A stretch of 64,000 bases of DNA, from assembly GCA_045130235.1 (NCBI GenBank), contig JBGUPJ010000036.1:1-64000 (forward strand). The letters run 5' to 3'. Below are positions 42,881 through 49,657 of this stretch, one piece after another. The DNA comes from UBA1756 sp045130235 (GTDB lineage Bacteria; Bacteroidota; Bacteroidia; Bacteroidales; WCHB1-69). The position numbers were made by a program, and so were the translations under genes. Below the pieces are notes generated by a model. The model worked only from the letters and a program-made list of their open reading frames with translations. It had not been told where the DNA came from and searched no databases. Position 1 is the stretch's first letter; every line of letters begins with the position of its first letter.

Positions 42881-42947
42881 TGAAGCAATATTTGAATGAG
42901 GACGCAAAGATACTCAAATCCCTTACAACATTTTCACAAAACACCGT

Positions 42948-42982
42948 TTTATCCCTTCACAAATCTACATTTATCCCCTCAC
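42948..42982 (-). promoter_or_regulatory. Putative LytTR operator pair, site 3 (autoregulatory, paralogue B)
   Basis: TTTATCCCTTCAC (42948-42960) and TTTATCCCCTCAC (42970-42982), exactly 22 bp apart. The nearer core is 43 bp from the -7 box, as at site 1. Confidence 0.65.
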
Positions 42983-43080
42983 AAACCCGTTTAAAATAAA
43001 TTTTTATAATATATTGATTATTAGTATGTTATCACACCCATACAGAGTATTTATTTTAATCTTTATAAAAAAATTTTTCC

Positions 43081-43115
43081 TGTGAGGGTTCACATTTTGG
43101 GTGTGAAGGGATAAA
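43081..43115 (+). promoter_or_regulatory. Putative LytTR operator pair, site 4 (AlbA_2 protein)
   Basis: TGTGAGGGTTCAC (43081-43093) and GTGAAGGGATAAA (43103-43115); the GGG cores at 43086 and 43108 are 22 bp apart. The second core is 26 bp before TAATTTTG at 43134. It is the same as site 2 over 33 bp. Confidence 0.7.
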
Positions 43116-43221
43116 TTTTGCACAAAATGATTGTAATTTTGTTGCTGAGAATCGCAATGAAGTATATTCATCAAGAAAATAATCGTACCTTTGCAGATGT
43201 TAAATTTTAAATAAAAACACT

Positions 43222-44733
43222 ATGATTACTATTAAAGCTTTTTATGATCTGCTGGATTGCGGAGAAGGTACAGTGGTTGAATTCAAAACATCGAAAGGTG
43301 GGTTTCCCAATTCGTTTTGGGCCACCTTTTCGGCATTTGCAAATACAGATGGCGGAATAATTGTGCTCGGGGTAAAAGAGAAAGGCAAACAGGCTATTGT
43401 GGATGGCTTGACAAAAGCAGAAGTCGTAGTCTTAAAAAAACAGTTTTGGGACATGGCCCACAACAAACAGAAGGTAAGCCTACCTCTGTTGAGAGATGAT
43501 GAGGCTCACGTGGAGGAGATTCCGGGCGAGGGTTGGGTGCTGGTGTGCGAAGTCCCTAGGGCGAGTTACGACCAGCGACCAATATTTCTAAATGGGCAAC
43601 CCTACGGCAACACCTATAAAAGAAGACATGAAGGTGACTATTGTTGTACCGATGACGAAGTGCGGCAGATGTTTTCAGATGCCAACCTAAAGAACAATTC
43701 TGCAGATGCACGAATTCTGAAAGGTTATTCGATGGAGGACATTGATCTGGTAACATTACACAAATATCGGAAAGCTTACGACAATCGGCATGAAAATCAT
43801 CCATGGTCTGAACTTTCAGATATGGATTTTTTGAAAAAAGTAGAGGCTTGGCGTCAAGACCGCGAAAAAGGGGAAGAGGGTTTCACAGTGGCAGGCATCA
43901 TGATGTTCGGAAAGACGCAAAGCGTGACAGATCAAAGCTGTATGCCGTGGTTCTTTCCCGACTATAGAGAACATCTGAGCATGATAGAGGGGGAGCGATG
44001 GAGCGACAGAATTTATCCTGATGGAACATGGGAGGTTAATTTGTACCAATTTTTCTCACGAGTATATCAGAAACTTTCGTTACTGTTGCCCAAACCATTT
44101 CGTTTGGCAGATGATGGCTTAACTCGTTTGGAATTTACGCCTGCCCATATTGCTATACGTGAGGCTTTGGCCAATTCTTTAATTCATGCGCAGCACAATT
44201 CAATGGGGAACATAGTGGTGGACGGTTGGATAAACCGTATCGTAATCAGCAATCCAGGGAGTATGCTGGTGAGCATTAACGAGTTCTATGAAGGACAACA
44301 CAGTGTTTGTCGCAATCCACTGATTCAAAAGATGTTTGTGTTGATTGGTGTAGGAGAAAAGGCTGGGAGTGGTGCAGACGTAATAGTAAAAGGTTGGGAA
44401 AAGCAGAAATGGATGAAACCCACAATCAGGCAGTGCGAAGAGCCGGAAAGAGTGGAAATGGAACTGCGAATTGGAGTGGAAGAGAATCGTAATGGCGAAT
44501 TAAATGGTCAATTAAATGGTCAATTAAATGGTCAATTAAACGAGAGCCAAAAAGAAACGTTAGAGTTTATCAGTAAGCACGTTGGCTTTAACACAACAAA
44601 AATTGCAAAAACACTTAACAAGCCTTTTCGGACTATTGTCAAGCATATTAATGTCTTGATAGAAGCAGGATTGATAGAGCGGCGCGGAAGCAAAAAAACG
44701 GGTGGGTATTACATTGTTGAAACAAAGAATTAA
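43222..44733 (+). CDS. AlbA_2/Schlafen-type DNA-binding protein with GHKL-like ATPase region and winged helix
   Basis: A 503-residue cytoplasmic protein. Residues about 10-130 form an AlbA_2 (Slfn) domain (EGTVVEFKTSKGGFPNSFWA, FANTDGGIIVLGVKEKGK). The middle (about 300-400) resembles the ATP-binding HATPase_c_4 domain (REALANSLIHAQ, VISNPGSM). The end (about 440-503) is a winged helix (FNTTKIAKTLNKPFRTIVKH) finishing GSKKTGGYYIV, very like the tails of the two LytTR regulators. Between the last two lies an in-frame NGQL repeat (44504-44539). Such proteins are transcription regulators or defence-related; the role here is inferred to be in the LytTR circuit because of operator site 4. Confidence 0.82.
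   Translation: MITIKAFYDLLDCGEGTVVEFKTSKGGFPNSFWATFSAFANTDGGIIVLGVKEKGKQAIVDGLTKAEVVVLKKQFWDMAHNKQKVSLPLLRDDEAHVEEIPGEGWVLVCEVPRASYDQRPIFLNGQPYGNTYKRRHEGDYCCTDDEVRQMFSDANLKNNSADARILKGYSMEDIDLVTLHKYRKAYDNRHENHPWSELSDMDFLKKVEAWRQDREKGEEGFTVAGIMMFGKTQSVTDQSCMPWFFPDYREHLSMIEGERWSDRIYPDGTWEVNLYQFFSRVYQKLSLLLPKPFRLADDGLTRLEFTPAHIAIREALANSLIHAQHNSMGNIVVDGWINRIVISNPGSMLVSINEFYEGQHSVCRNPLIQKMFVLIGVGEKAGSGADVIVKGWEKQKWMKPTIRQCEEPERVEMELRIGVEENRNGELNGQLNGQLNGQLNESQKETLEFISKHVGFNTTKIAKTLNKPFRTIVKHINVLIEAGLIERRGSKKTGGYYIVETKN
44504..44539 (+). repeat. 12-bp tandem repeat (three units) in the AlbA_2 gene
   Basis: AATGGTCAATTA is repeated three times, preceded by a degenerate unit, and encodes NGQL repeats in a linker. 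As units are 12 bp, gain or loss changes linker length without a frameshift. Confidence 0.75.
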
Positions 44734-44763
44734 CGGCGTTATTGCCTTTTTAGAAAATAATCG

Positions 44764-44771
44764 TACCTTTG
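44764..44771 (+). promoter_or_regulatory. -7 box (TACCTTTG) for the Cys-cluster protein
   Basis: The 20-bp string AAAATAATCGTACCTTTGCA occurs here and upstream of the AlbA_2 gene (-7 box 43187-43194), suggesting a duplicated promoter. It lies 21 bp before ATG 44792. Confidence 0.5.
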
Positions 44772-44791
44772 CAACCAATATTTTTTCAGCC

Positions 44792-45298
44792 ATGAAACAT
44801 GGGAAAGCCACCTGTAAAATTTTGAAAGAGATCCGTCGGGATATTGCCGCCCAAAACAACATTCCGCTGGAGGAACACGAATGCACCTATGAAGGCGACT
44901 GCCGCGGCACCTGTCCGTACTGCGAATCGAAAGTACAGTACCTGGAACGGGAGCTACAGAAGCGGAGTCTGATGGGCAAAGCGGTCATCACCACCGGCAT
45001 CGTGCTTGGCGGAATGCTGATGAGCGGATGTCACTCCTCCACACCCACTTCGCCAGAAGCACCCACACCCACCTCGTCTGAAACCATTCTCAATCATAAT
45101 GAACCCCCTGAAACCTCCGACAGCATTCCTAGACAAGGCGGAATTTTTGATTATGATGACGAAGGAATTATTGAGACAGAGTGGGTATACGATAGGAATC
45201 AGGATGATATAGTTAAATGTGTATTGGGTGAAGTGGAGATAGTACCCTCCACTCCGCAGTTACCCGAGAACGACTCTGTAGTTTCCGATACCCTTTAA
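44792..45298 (+). CDS. Cys-cluster protein with internal membrane segment, paired with a radical SAM enzyme
   Basis: A 168-residue protein. The first 55 residues (MKHGKATCKILKEIRRDIAA, then HECTYEGDCRGTCPYCESKV) form a domain with CX5CX3CX2C that probably binds a metal. This domain is widespread in Bacteroidales next to radical SAM genes. Next comes a hydrophobic helix (about 67-86) that ends in a lipobox-like MSGC, although lipoproteins normally have this at the extreme N-terminus. The rest is an acidic, Pro/Thr-rich tail. The start ATG 44792 is set by family comparison and the -7 box. The radical SAM gene follows after 3 bp. Function unknown. Confidence 0.7.
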   Translation: MKHGKATCKILKEIRRDIAAQNNIPLEEHECTYEGDCRGTCPYCESKVQYLERELQKRSLMGKAVITTGIVLGGMLMSGCHSSTPTSPEAPTPTSSETILNHNEPPETSDSIPRQGGIFDYDDEGIIETEWVYDRNQDDIVKCVLGEVEIVPSTPQLPENDSVVSDTL

Positions 45299-45301
45299 GC
45301 C

Positions 45302-45931
45302 ATGACCAACTCTGCACCCTTCATCGGCATTATGCGACACCGCATCGGCATCGACGGCGAGGGGGTGACTACGCTGGCGGCCTTCCACGGCTGTCCGCTG
45401 CACTGCCATTACTGTCTGAACCCCTCCTGTCTCGGTTCGGCGGAGCGGTTGCGCCGCTTGACACCGGAGGAGCTTTACGAGGAGGTGCGCATCGACCAAC
45501 TCTACTTTCTGGCCACTGGCGGCGGCGTGTGCTTCGGCGGCGGCGAGCCGCTGCTGCGCCCTGATTTTATCATCCGCTTCCGCGAGTTGTGCGGTCCCGA
45601 CTGGCAGCTCACCCTTGAAACCTCCCTCAACGTGCCGGAAGAAAACCTGCAAGCGGTGCTGCCTCATGTGAATGCCTTGATCGTGGACATCAAAGACCTG
45701 CATCCCGACATCTACCAGCGATACACGGGGCAGCCGATAACACGGCTCCTGCGGAATCTGGAACACCTCGCAGCCCACTTCCCCACCCAGCAGGTGGTGG
45801 TGCGCGTGCCGCTCATCCCCGACTACAACACCGATGACGACCGGGCGTGGAGCGTGGAGCAGCTGCAAGCTTACGGCTTCACCCGATTCGACCGATTCAC
45901 CTATCGCACAGACCTCAAAAGCACAAAGTAA
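45302..45931 (+). CDS. Radical SAM protein, activating-enzyme-like
   Basis: A 209-residue protein with the CX3CX2C cluster motif in HGCPLHCHYCLNP (about 30-42) and the SAM-binding GGGVCFGGGEPLL. VDIKDLHPDIYQRYTG resembles glycyl-radical activating enzymes (PflA-like). It is short at the C-terminus compared with PflA. The stop codon lies in the first unit of a 23-bp tandem repeat (45912-45975), so the end may have been altered. It is translationally close to the Cys-cluster protein, which may be its partner or substrate. Confidence 0.82.
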   Translation: MTNSAPFIGIMRHRIGIDGEGVTTLAAFHGCPLHCHYCLNPSCLGSAERLRRLTPEELYEEVRIDQLYFLATGGGVCFGGGEPLLRPDFIIRFRELCGPDWQLTLETSLNVPEENLQAVLPHVNALIVDIKDLHPDIYQRYTGQPITRLLRNLEHLAAHFPTQQVVVRVPLIPDYNTDDDRAWSVEQLQAYGFTRFDRFTYRTDLKSTK

Positions 45932-45975
45932 ATTACCTCAAAAACGCAAAGTAAAATACCTCAAAAACACAAAAT
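45912..45975 (+). repeat. Three-copy 23-bp tandem repeat at the radical SAM stop codon
   Basis: Units of the form ACCTCAAAAACGCAAAGTAA start at 45912, 45935 and 45958. The stop TAA of the radical SAM gene is in unit 1. Confidence 0.75.
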
Positions 45976-46155
45976 AGTGAGGAAGGTGCAAGTCATCTGA
46001 TTGAACTTAAACGTTTGATACAAGAGCATAACAAGAAAGAGGAACAAGTCCCCCTCCGTGAGCCTGATTTACTTATCATTCTGACAGGCGGACACATGGC
46101 ATATACCCGGCCCGATGGAGTGAAAATCATACCCTTGGCCACGTTGAGACAGTAG
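45976..46155 (+). pseudogene. C-terminal remnant of an AAA ATPase-like gene
   Basis: The frame read from 45976 to the stop at 46153-46155 gives 59 residues ending EPDLLIILTGGHMAYTRPDG and VKIIPLATLRQ. The 'YTRPDG(V/I).(V/I)(I/V)P' ending is typical of Bacteroidota AAA family ATPases of the DUF4143-like group. No start codon or upstream part is present, and the tandem repeat abuts the 5' end, so this is a deletion remnant. The remainder of the 395-bp gap (46156-46326) is low-complexity TCAAATC repeats plus the -7 box of the next gene. Confidence 0.5.
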
Positions 46156-46215
46156 ATGAAACGAAGGGGGAATGAGAATTGAAAATTAATCCTTTCAAGT
46201 CTGATAATAATTCTT

Positions 46216-46223
46216 TATTTTTG
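46216..46223 (+). promoter_or_regulatory. -7 box (TATTTTTG) for the nucleoside transporter
   Basis: TATTTTTG, about 104 bp before ATG 46327. The leader between them is made of TCAAATCTT-type repeats (46230-46305). Confidence 0.45.
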
Positions 46224-46326
46224 CAAGCTGAAATTTCAAATCTCCCAAGTCTCTCAAATCTTCAAATCTTTCAAATTTTTCAAATCCTCAAATCTTCGAA
46301 TTAATAATCCATAATCTTTAATAACC

Positions 46327-47703
46327 ATGAAACTGAAAATCAGACTGATTGTGATGAACTTCCTGCAGTATGCCGTGTGGGGAGCTTACCTTACTTGTAT
46401 GGGTAAGTATTTGGGCAAGTGCGGATTAGGTGGCGACATCGGATTGTTCTATGCCATGCAGGGCATTGTTTCGCTGTTCATGCCCGCCTTGATGGGCATC
46501 ATTGCCGACCGCTGGATCCAGGCGCAAAAAACGCTCGGAATCTGCCATATTTTGGCAGGAGGTGCCATGATTGCCGCTTGTTTCTACGGACTGGCGAATC
46601 CCAACCCCAACTTCATTGGGCTGTTCACCCTCTATTCCATCAGTGTGGCATTTTACATGCCCACCATCGCATTATCCAACTCGGTGGCGTATAATGCGTT
46701 GGAGAACGGTGGTTTGGACACCGTGAAAGATTTCCCGCCCATCCGCGTGTTTGGTACCATCGGTTTCATCTGCGCCATGTGGCTGGTGGACCTCGTGCAT
46801 TTCTCCGACAGTTTCTTGGCCTCCTGTCTGTCGAATCCCGCCGACTTTCTGTGGGCACAGCACGGACCAGATGAAGTCATACAGGCCTCCAACACCCCGT
46901 TCCAGTTCATGCTGAGCGGTATTTTGGGCATCCTGTTAGGAATTTACGCTTTCACACTGCCGAAATGCGCCATCAACAAAGGAGAAAAGAAAAGTTTTGT
47001 GGAAGCTCTTGGTTTGCAAGCCTTTTCACTTTTCAAACAGAAAAAAATGGCCATCTTCTTCATCTTCTCCATGTTGTTAGGAGCGGCCTTGCAAATCACC
47101 AACGGCTTCGCCACCCCGTTCATCTCATCTTTCGCCGCTGACCCTGCCTTTGCGGACACCTTCGGCGTGAAATACTCGGTCATCATCTACTCCATCTCAC
47201 AGATTGCAGAAACCCTCTGCATCCTGCTCATCCCCTTCTTCCTCAAGCGTTTCGGTATCAAGAAGGTGATGCTGATGGCCATGATTGCATGGTTTTTCCG
47301 CTTCGGATTGTTCGGCATCGGCGACACGGGCAGCATGGTATGGGCCATCATCCTCTCGATGATCGTATATGGCTTTGCCTTTGACTTTTACAACATCTCC
47401 GGCTCCCTGTTTGTGAATCAGGAAACCGACCCGAGCATCCGCTCGTCGGCACAGGGCTTGTTCATGATGATGACCAACGGCTTCGGCGCCACCATCGGCA
47501 CGTTAGGCGCGCAGGCCATCGTCAATCGGTTCTGCGCATGGAACGAGGCGGGACTTCTCGTTAGCATTGACGGCACCGGCGGCTGGCCGGCCGTATGGTT
47601 CATCTTCGCCGGCTACTCGCTGGTCGTGGCCATCCTGTTCGCCATCTTCTTCAAGTACAAACACGAGAGAACGGAAAACGGAAAACGGAAAATTGAAAAC
47701 TGA
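46327..47703 (+). CDS. Nucleoside:H+ symporter family MFS transporter (NupG-like)
   Basis: A 458-residue, 12-helix transporter of the NupG/XapB branch. The first helix LIVMNFLQYAVWGAYLTCMG and the following LFYAMQGIVSLFMPALMGII are characteristic, as is GFAFDFYNISGSLFVNQETD. The branch imports purine and pyrimidine nucleosides with protons. A single-gene unit with its own -7 box; ung follows 141 bp later, after low-complexity DNA and a palindrome. Confidence 0.92.
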   Translation: MKLKIRLIVMNFLQYAVWGAYLTCMGKYLGKCGLGGDIGLFYAMQGIVSLFMPALMGIIADRWIQAQKTLGICHILAGGAMIAACFYGLANPNPNFIGLFTLYSISVAFYMPTIALSNSVAYNALENGGLDTVKDFPPIRVFGTIGFICAMWLVDLVHFSDSFLASCLSNPADFLWAQHGPDEVIQASNTPFQFMLSGILGILLGIYAFTLPKCAINKGEKKSFVEALGLQAFSLFKQKKMAIFFIFSMLLGAALQITNGFATPFISSFAADPAFADTFGVKYSVIIYSISQIAETLCILLIPFFLKRFGIKKVMLMAMIAWFFRFGLFGIGDTGSMVWAIILSMIVYGFAFDFYNISGSLFVNQETDPSIRSSAQGLFMMMTNGFGATIGTLGAQAIVNRFCAWNEAGLLVSIDGTGGWPAVWFIFAGYSLVVAILFAIFFKYKHERTENGKRKIEN

Positions 47704-47775
47704 GAATTGAGAGGTGAGAGGAAGGGAGGAAAGGATGAAGAGATTAAAGGATGAAAACTTCCCGTTCGCATTTTA

Positions 47776-47803
47776 GTAGAGACGCGATTCATCGCGTCTC
47801 TAC
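47776..47803. repeat. 28-bp palindromic repeat (GTAGAGACGC type), copy 1
   Basis: GTAGAGACGCGAT, TC, ATCGCGTCTCTAC: perfect 13-bp arms. It lies between the nucleoside transporter and ung, where it could act as a bidirectional terminator. A degraded relative lies at 31132-31157. Confidence 0.8.
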
Positions 47804-47844
47804 AACAACAAACCACCTTCAACAAATAAATAATAAACAACCCG

Positions 47845-48522
47845 ATGGTCAACCCTGTCATTGAAGAATCTTGGAAACGCGAGCTGGCCGACCAGTTTGC
47901 CTCCCCCTACTTTGAGGAGCTGAAGCGGTTTCTGATTGCGGAGAAACAGCAGTTTCCCGTCTATCCTCCCGGTCCGCTGATTTTCAACGCCTTCAACCTC
48001 ACACCGTTCGACAAGGTGAAGGTGGTGATTCTCGGGCAGGACCCGTACCACGAGCCGGGGCAGGCCCACGGACTCTGTTTCTCGGTGCAACCCGGCACGA
48101 AGTTCCCGCCCTCGCTGGTCAACATCTTCCAGGAGTTGCATACCGACATCGGGATGCCCATCCCCCTGACCGGCAACCTCGACGGCTGGGCGCGGCAGGG
48201 CGTGCTGCTGCTCAACGCCACTCTGACGGTACGGGCGCACCAGGCCGGCTCGCACCAGCGGCACGGCTGGGAAACCTTCACCGACGCCGCCATCGCCCGC
48301 CTCTCCGAAAAACGCAGCGGCATCGTGTTCCTCCTCTGGGGCTCGTACGCACAGGCCAAAATCCAACTGATCGATACCTCCAAACACTACGTGCTCACCG
48401 CCCCGCACCCGTCGCCCCTCTCCGCCTACCGCGGATTTTTCGGCTGCAAACACTTCTCCAAAACCAACCAGCTGCTCATCCAGTCCGGGCAGACTCCCAT
48501 CCGCTGGGAGGAAACCACCTGA
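47845..48522 (+). CDS. ung: Uracil-DNA glycosylase
   Basis: A 225-residue family 1 uracil-DNA glycosylase that removes uracil from DNA. The water-activating motif VVILGQDPYHEPGQAHGLCF (about 63-82), the leucine-loop HPSPLSAYRGFFGCKHFSKT and LLLNATLTVRAHQAGSH are all present. The length is typical. It is flanked on both sides by GTAGAGACGC palindromes. Confidence 0.96.
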   Translation: MVNPVIEESWKRELADQFASPYFEELKRFLIAEKQQFPVYPPGPLIFNAFNLTPFDKVKVVILGQDPYHEPGQAHGLCFSVQPGTKFPPSLVNIFQELHTDIGMPIPLTGNLDGWARQGVLLLNATLTVRAHQAGSHQRHGWETFTDAAIARLSEKRSGIVFLLWGSYAQAKIQLIDTSKHYVLTAPHPSPLSAYRGFFGCKHFSKTNQLLIQSGQTPIRWEETT

Positions 48523-48545
48523 ACGAAATTAAAGAACCGGAAAAT

Positions 48546-48573
48546 GTAGAGACGCAGCATGCTGCGTCTCTAC
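48546..48573. repeat. 28-bp palindromic repeat (GTAGAGACGC type), copy 2
   Basis: GTAGAGACGCAGCA followed by its exact reverse complement: 14-bp arms without a loop. It lies between ung and the DUF2461 gene. Confidence 0.8.
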
Positions 48574-48604
48574 TCTATACTCTTTACTTTTAACTCTTGA
48601 CTAT

Positions 48605-49288
48605 ATGAAACAGATCCTCTCCTTTTTAGACCAGCTGATGCGCCACAACTACCGCGAATGGTTCATGGAACACAAGCAGGAGTATGTGGCCGCACAGACC
48701 CATTTCAACCAGTTTGCCGAACAGCTGATTGCGGAGGTCGGAAAATTTGATCCCTCCATCCGCGACCTGACCGTGAAAGACTGTACCTATCGGATTTACA
48801 AGGATATGCGTTTCTCGAAAGAGAAAATCCCCTACAAAACCCACATCGGAGCCTATCTTTGTCCGCATGGCAAAAAATCGGGATATGCAGGCTACTATTT
48901 TCATCTGGAGCCCTCAGAATCAGAAGATTACTCATTTGGCAATATGTTGGCGGCCGGGTTGTACAATCCCACCCCGTCGTTGGCCATCGCCATCCGCGAC
49001 AGAATCTTCAACGAAGGAGAGCTTTTCCGCCAAGCAGCGGCCGCTTGCGCCCAACATTATCACTGGAACGACAATGCTAAATATAAGCACGTTCCCAACG
49101 GCTTCCCGGAAGACGACCCCAATGCGGAATTCCTGAAACTCAAGACTTTCACGATTGCTGCCGAGTTACCCGACGAAATGGTTTTAGGGGACGAAAAGCG
49201 ACTTTTGAAATTTGTGGTGGAACGCTTCCGCGAGGCCAAACCCGTCAACGATTTCATCAACCAAGTGATTGAAGGAGGATGCTGGTAA
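48605..49288 (+). CDS. DUF2461 family protein
   Basis: A 227-residue protein of the DUF2461/TIGR02453 family. It starts with FLDQLMRHNYREWFMEHKQE (family: 'FL..L..NN.reWF...k..Y'). Further motifs are TYRIYKDMRFSKEKIPYKTH and GYYFHLEPSES. The family is widespread and of unknown function. It stands alone after ung. Confidence 0.92.
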   Translation: MKQILSFLDQLMRHNYREWFMEHKQEYVAAQTHFNQFAEQLIAEVGKFDPSIRDLTVKDCTYRIYKDMRFSKEKIPYKTHIGAYLCPHGKKSGYAGYYFHLEPSESEDYSFGNMLAAGLYNPTPSLAIAIRDRIFNEGELFRQAAAACAQHYHWNDNAKYKHVPNGFPEDDPNAEFLKLKTFTIAAELPDEMVLGDEKRLLKFVVERFREAKPVNDFINQVIEGGCW

Positions 49289-49342
49289 ACAGACATTAAC
49301 ATTTTTTAACTACCCATCTTGCTCTTATATTGAAAAATATCC

Positions 49343-49350
49343 TATCTTTG
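49343..49350 (+). promoter_or_regulatory. -7 box (TATCTTTG) for the second Cys-rich lipoprotein
   Basis: TATCTTTG, 46 bp before ATG 49396. No LytTR-type operator repeat is visible upstream, unlike the paralogue at 41289. Confidence 0.5.
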
Positions 49351-49395
49351 CACCCATAAAATATCATTTCATAACCTATTAAAAATTAAAGTATT

Positions 49396-49611
49396 ATGAA
49401 GAAAGTATTTGTAGCATTCGCCGCTATGGCATTTGTTTTCGGTTTCGCTTCTTGCGACAAGAAATGCACCTGCAAATGGTACAACAATGGCAAAGTTACT
49501 GCCACTCAGACCTACACCATCGACAAAGATTCTGACAAAAAATGTTCAGACTATGCTACTTCCGCTATCGTGGATAACGGTAATGGCAAAACTGGTGTTG
49601 AATGCAAATAA
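49396..49611 (+). CDS. Small Cys-rich lipoprotein (new family, copy 2)
   Basis: A 71-residue paralogue of the protein at 41289. The signal peptide MKKVFVAFAAMAFVFGFASC has lipobox FASC (Cys20), then DKKCTCKWYNNGK, DKKCSDYAT and NGNGKTGVECK. The four extra cysteines and the SDY and KTG(I/V)ECK motifs are shared; the middle differs. Family unknown. It has its own promoter and a strong terminator (49630-49657), so it is a monocistronic unit. Confidence 0.78.
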   Translation: MKKVFVAFAAMAFVFGFASCDKKCTCKWYNNGKVTATQTYTIDKDSDKKCSDYATSAIVDNGNGKTGVECK

Positions 49612-49629
49612 GCATCCGAAACAACGACT

Positions 49630-49657
49630 AAAAGGCGCAGTTTTCACTGCGCCTTTT
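49630..49657. terminator. Bidirectional terminator between the small lipoprotein gene and mutY
   Basis: A 12-bp stem (AAAAGGCGCAGT / ACTGCGCCTTTT) with a 4-nt loop, a T run on the plus strand and an A-flanked outer arm on the other. It ends right at the mutY stop codon. Confidence 0.85.

Larger units (their letters stand above)
42881..43221. other. Divergent control region of LytTR paralogue B and the AlbA_2 protein
   Basis: A 341-bp gap laid out like 40991-41288: minus-strand -7 box TATCTTTG (42905-42912), operator pair 42948-42982, inverted operator pair 43081-43115, plus-strand -7 box TAATTTTG (43134-43141). A further -7 box TACCTTTG lies at 43187-43194. Nothing else was found. Confidence 0.65.

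Noticed and set aside
44702..44791. Upstream start of the Cys-cluster protein
   Set aside because: The first 30 codons overlap the end of the AlbA_2 gene and span the -7 box; the conserved domain starts at ATG 44792.
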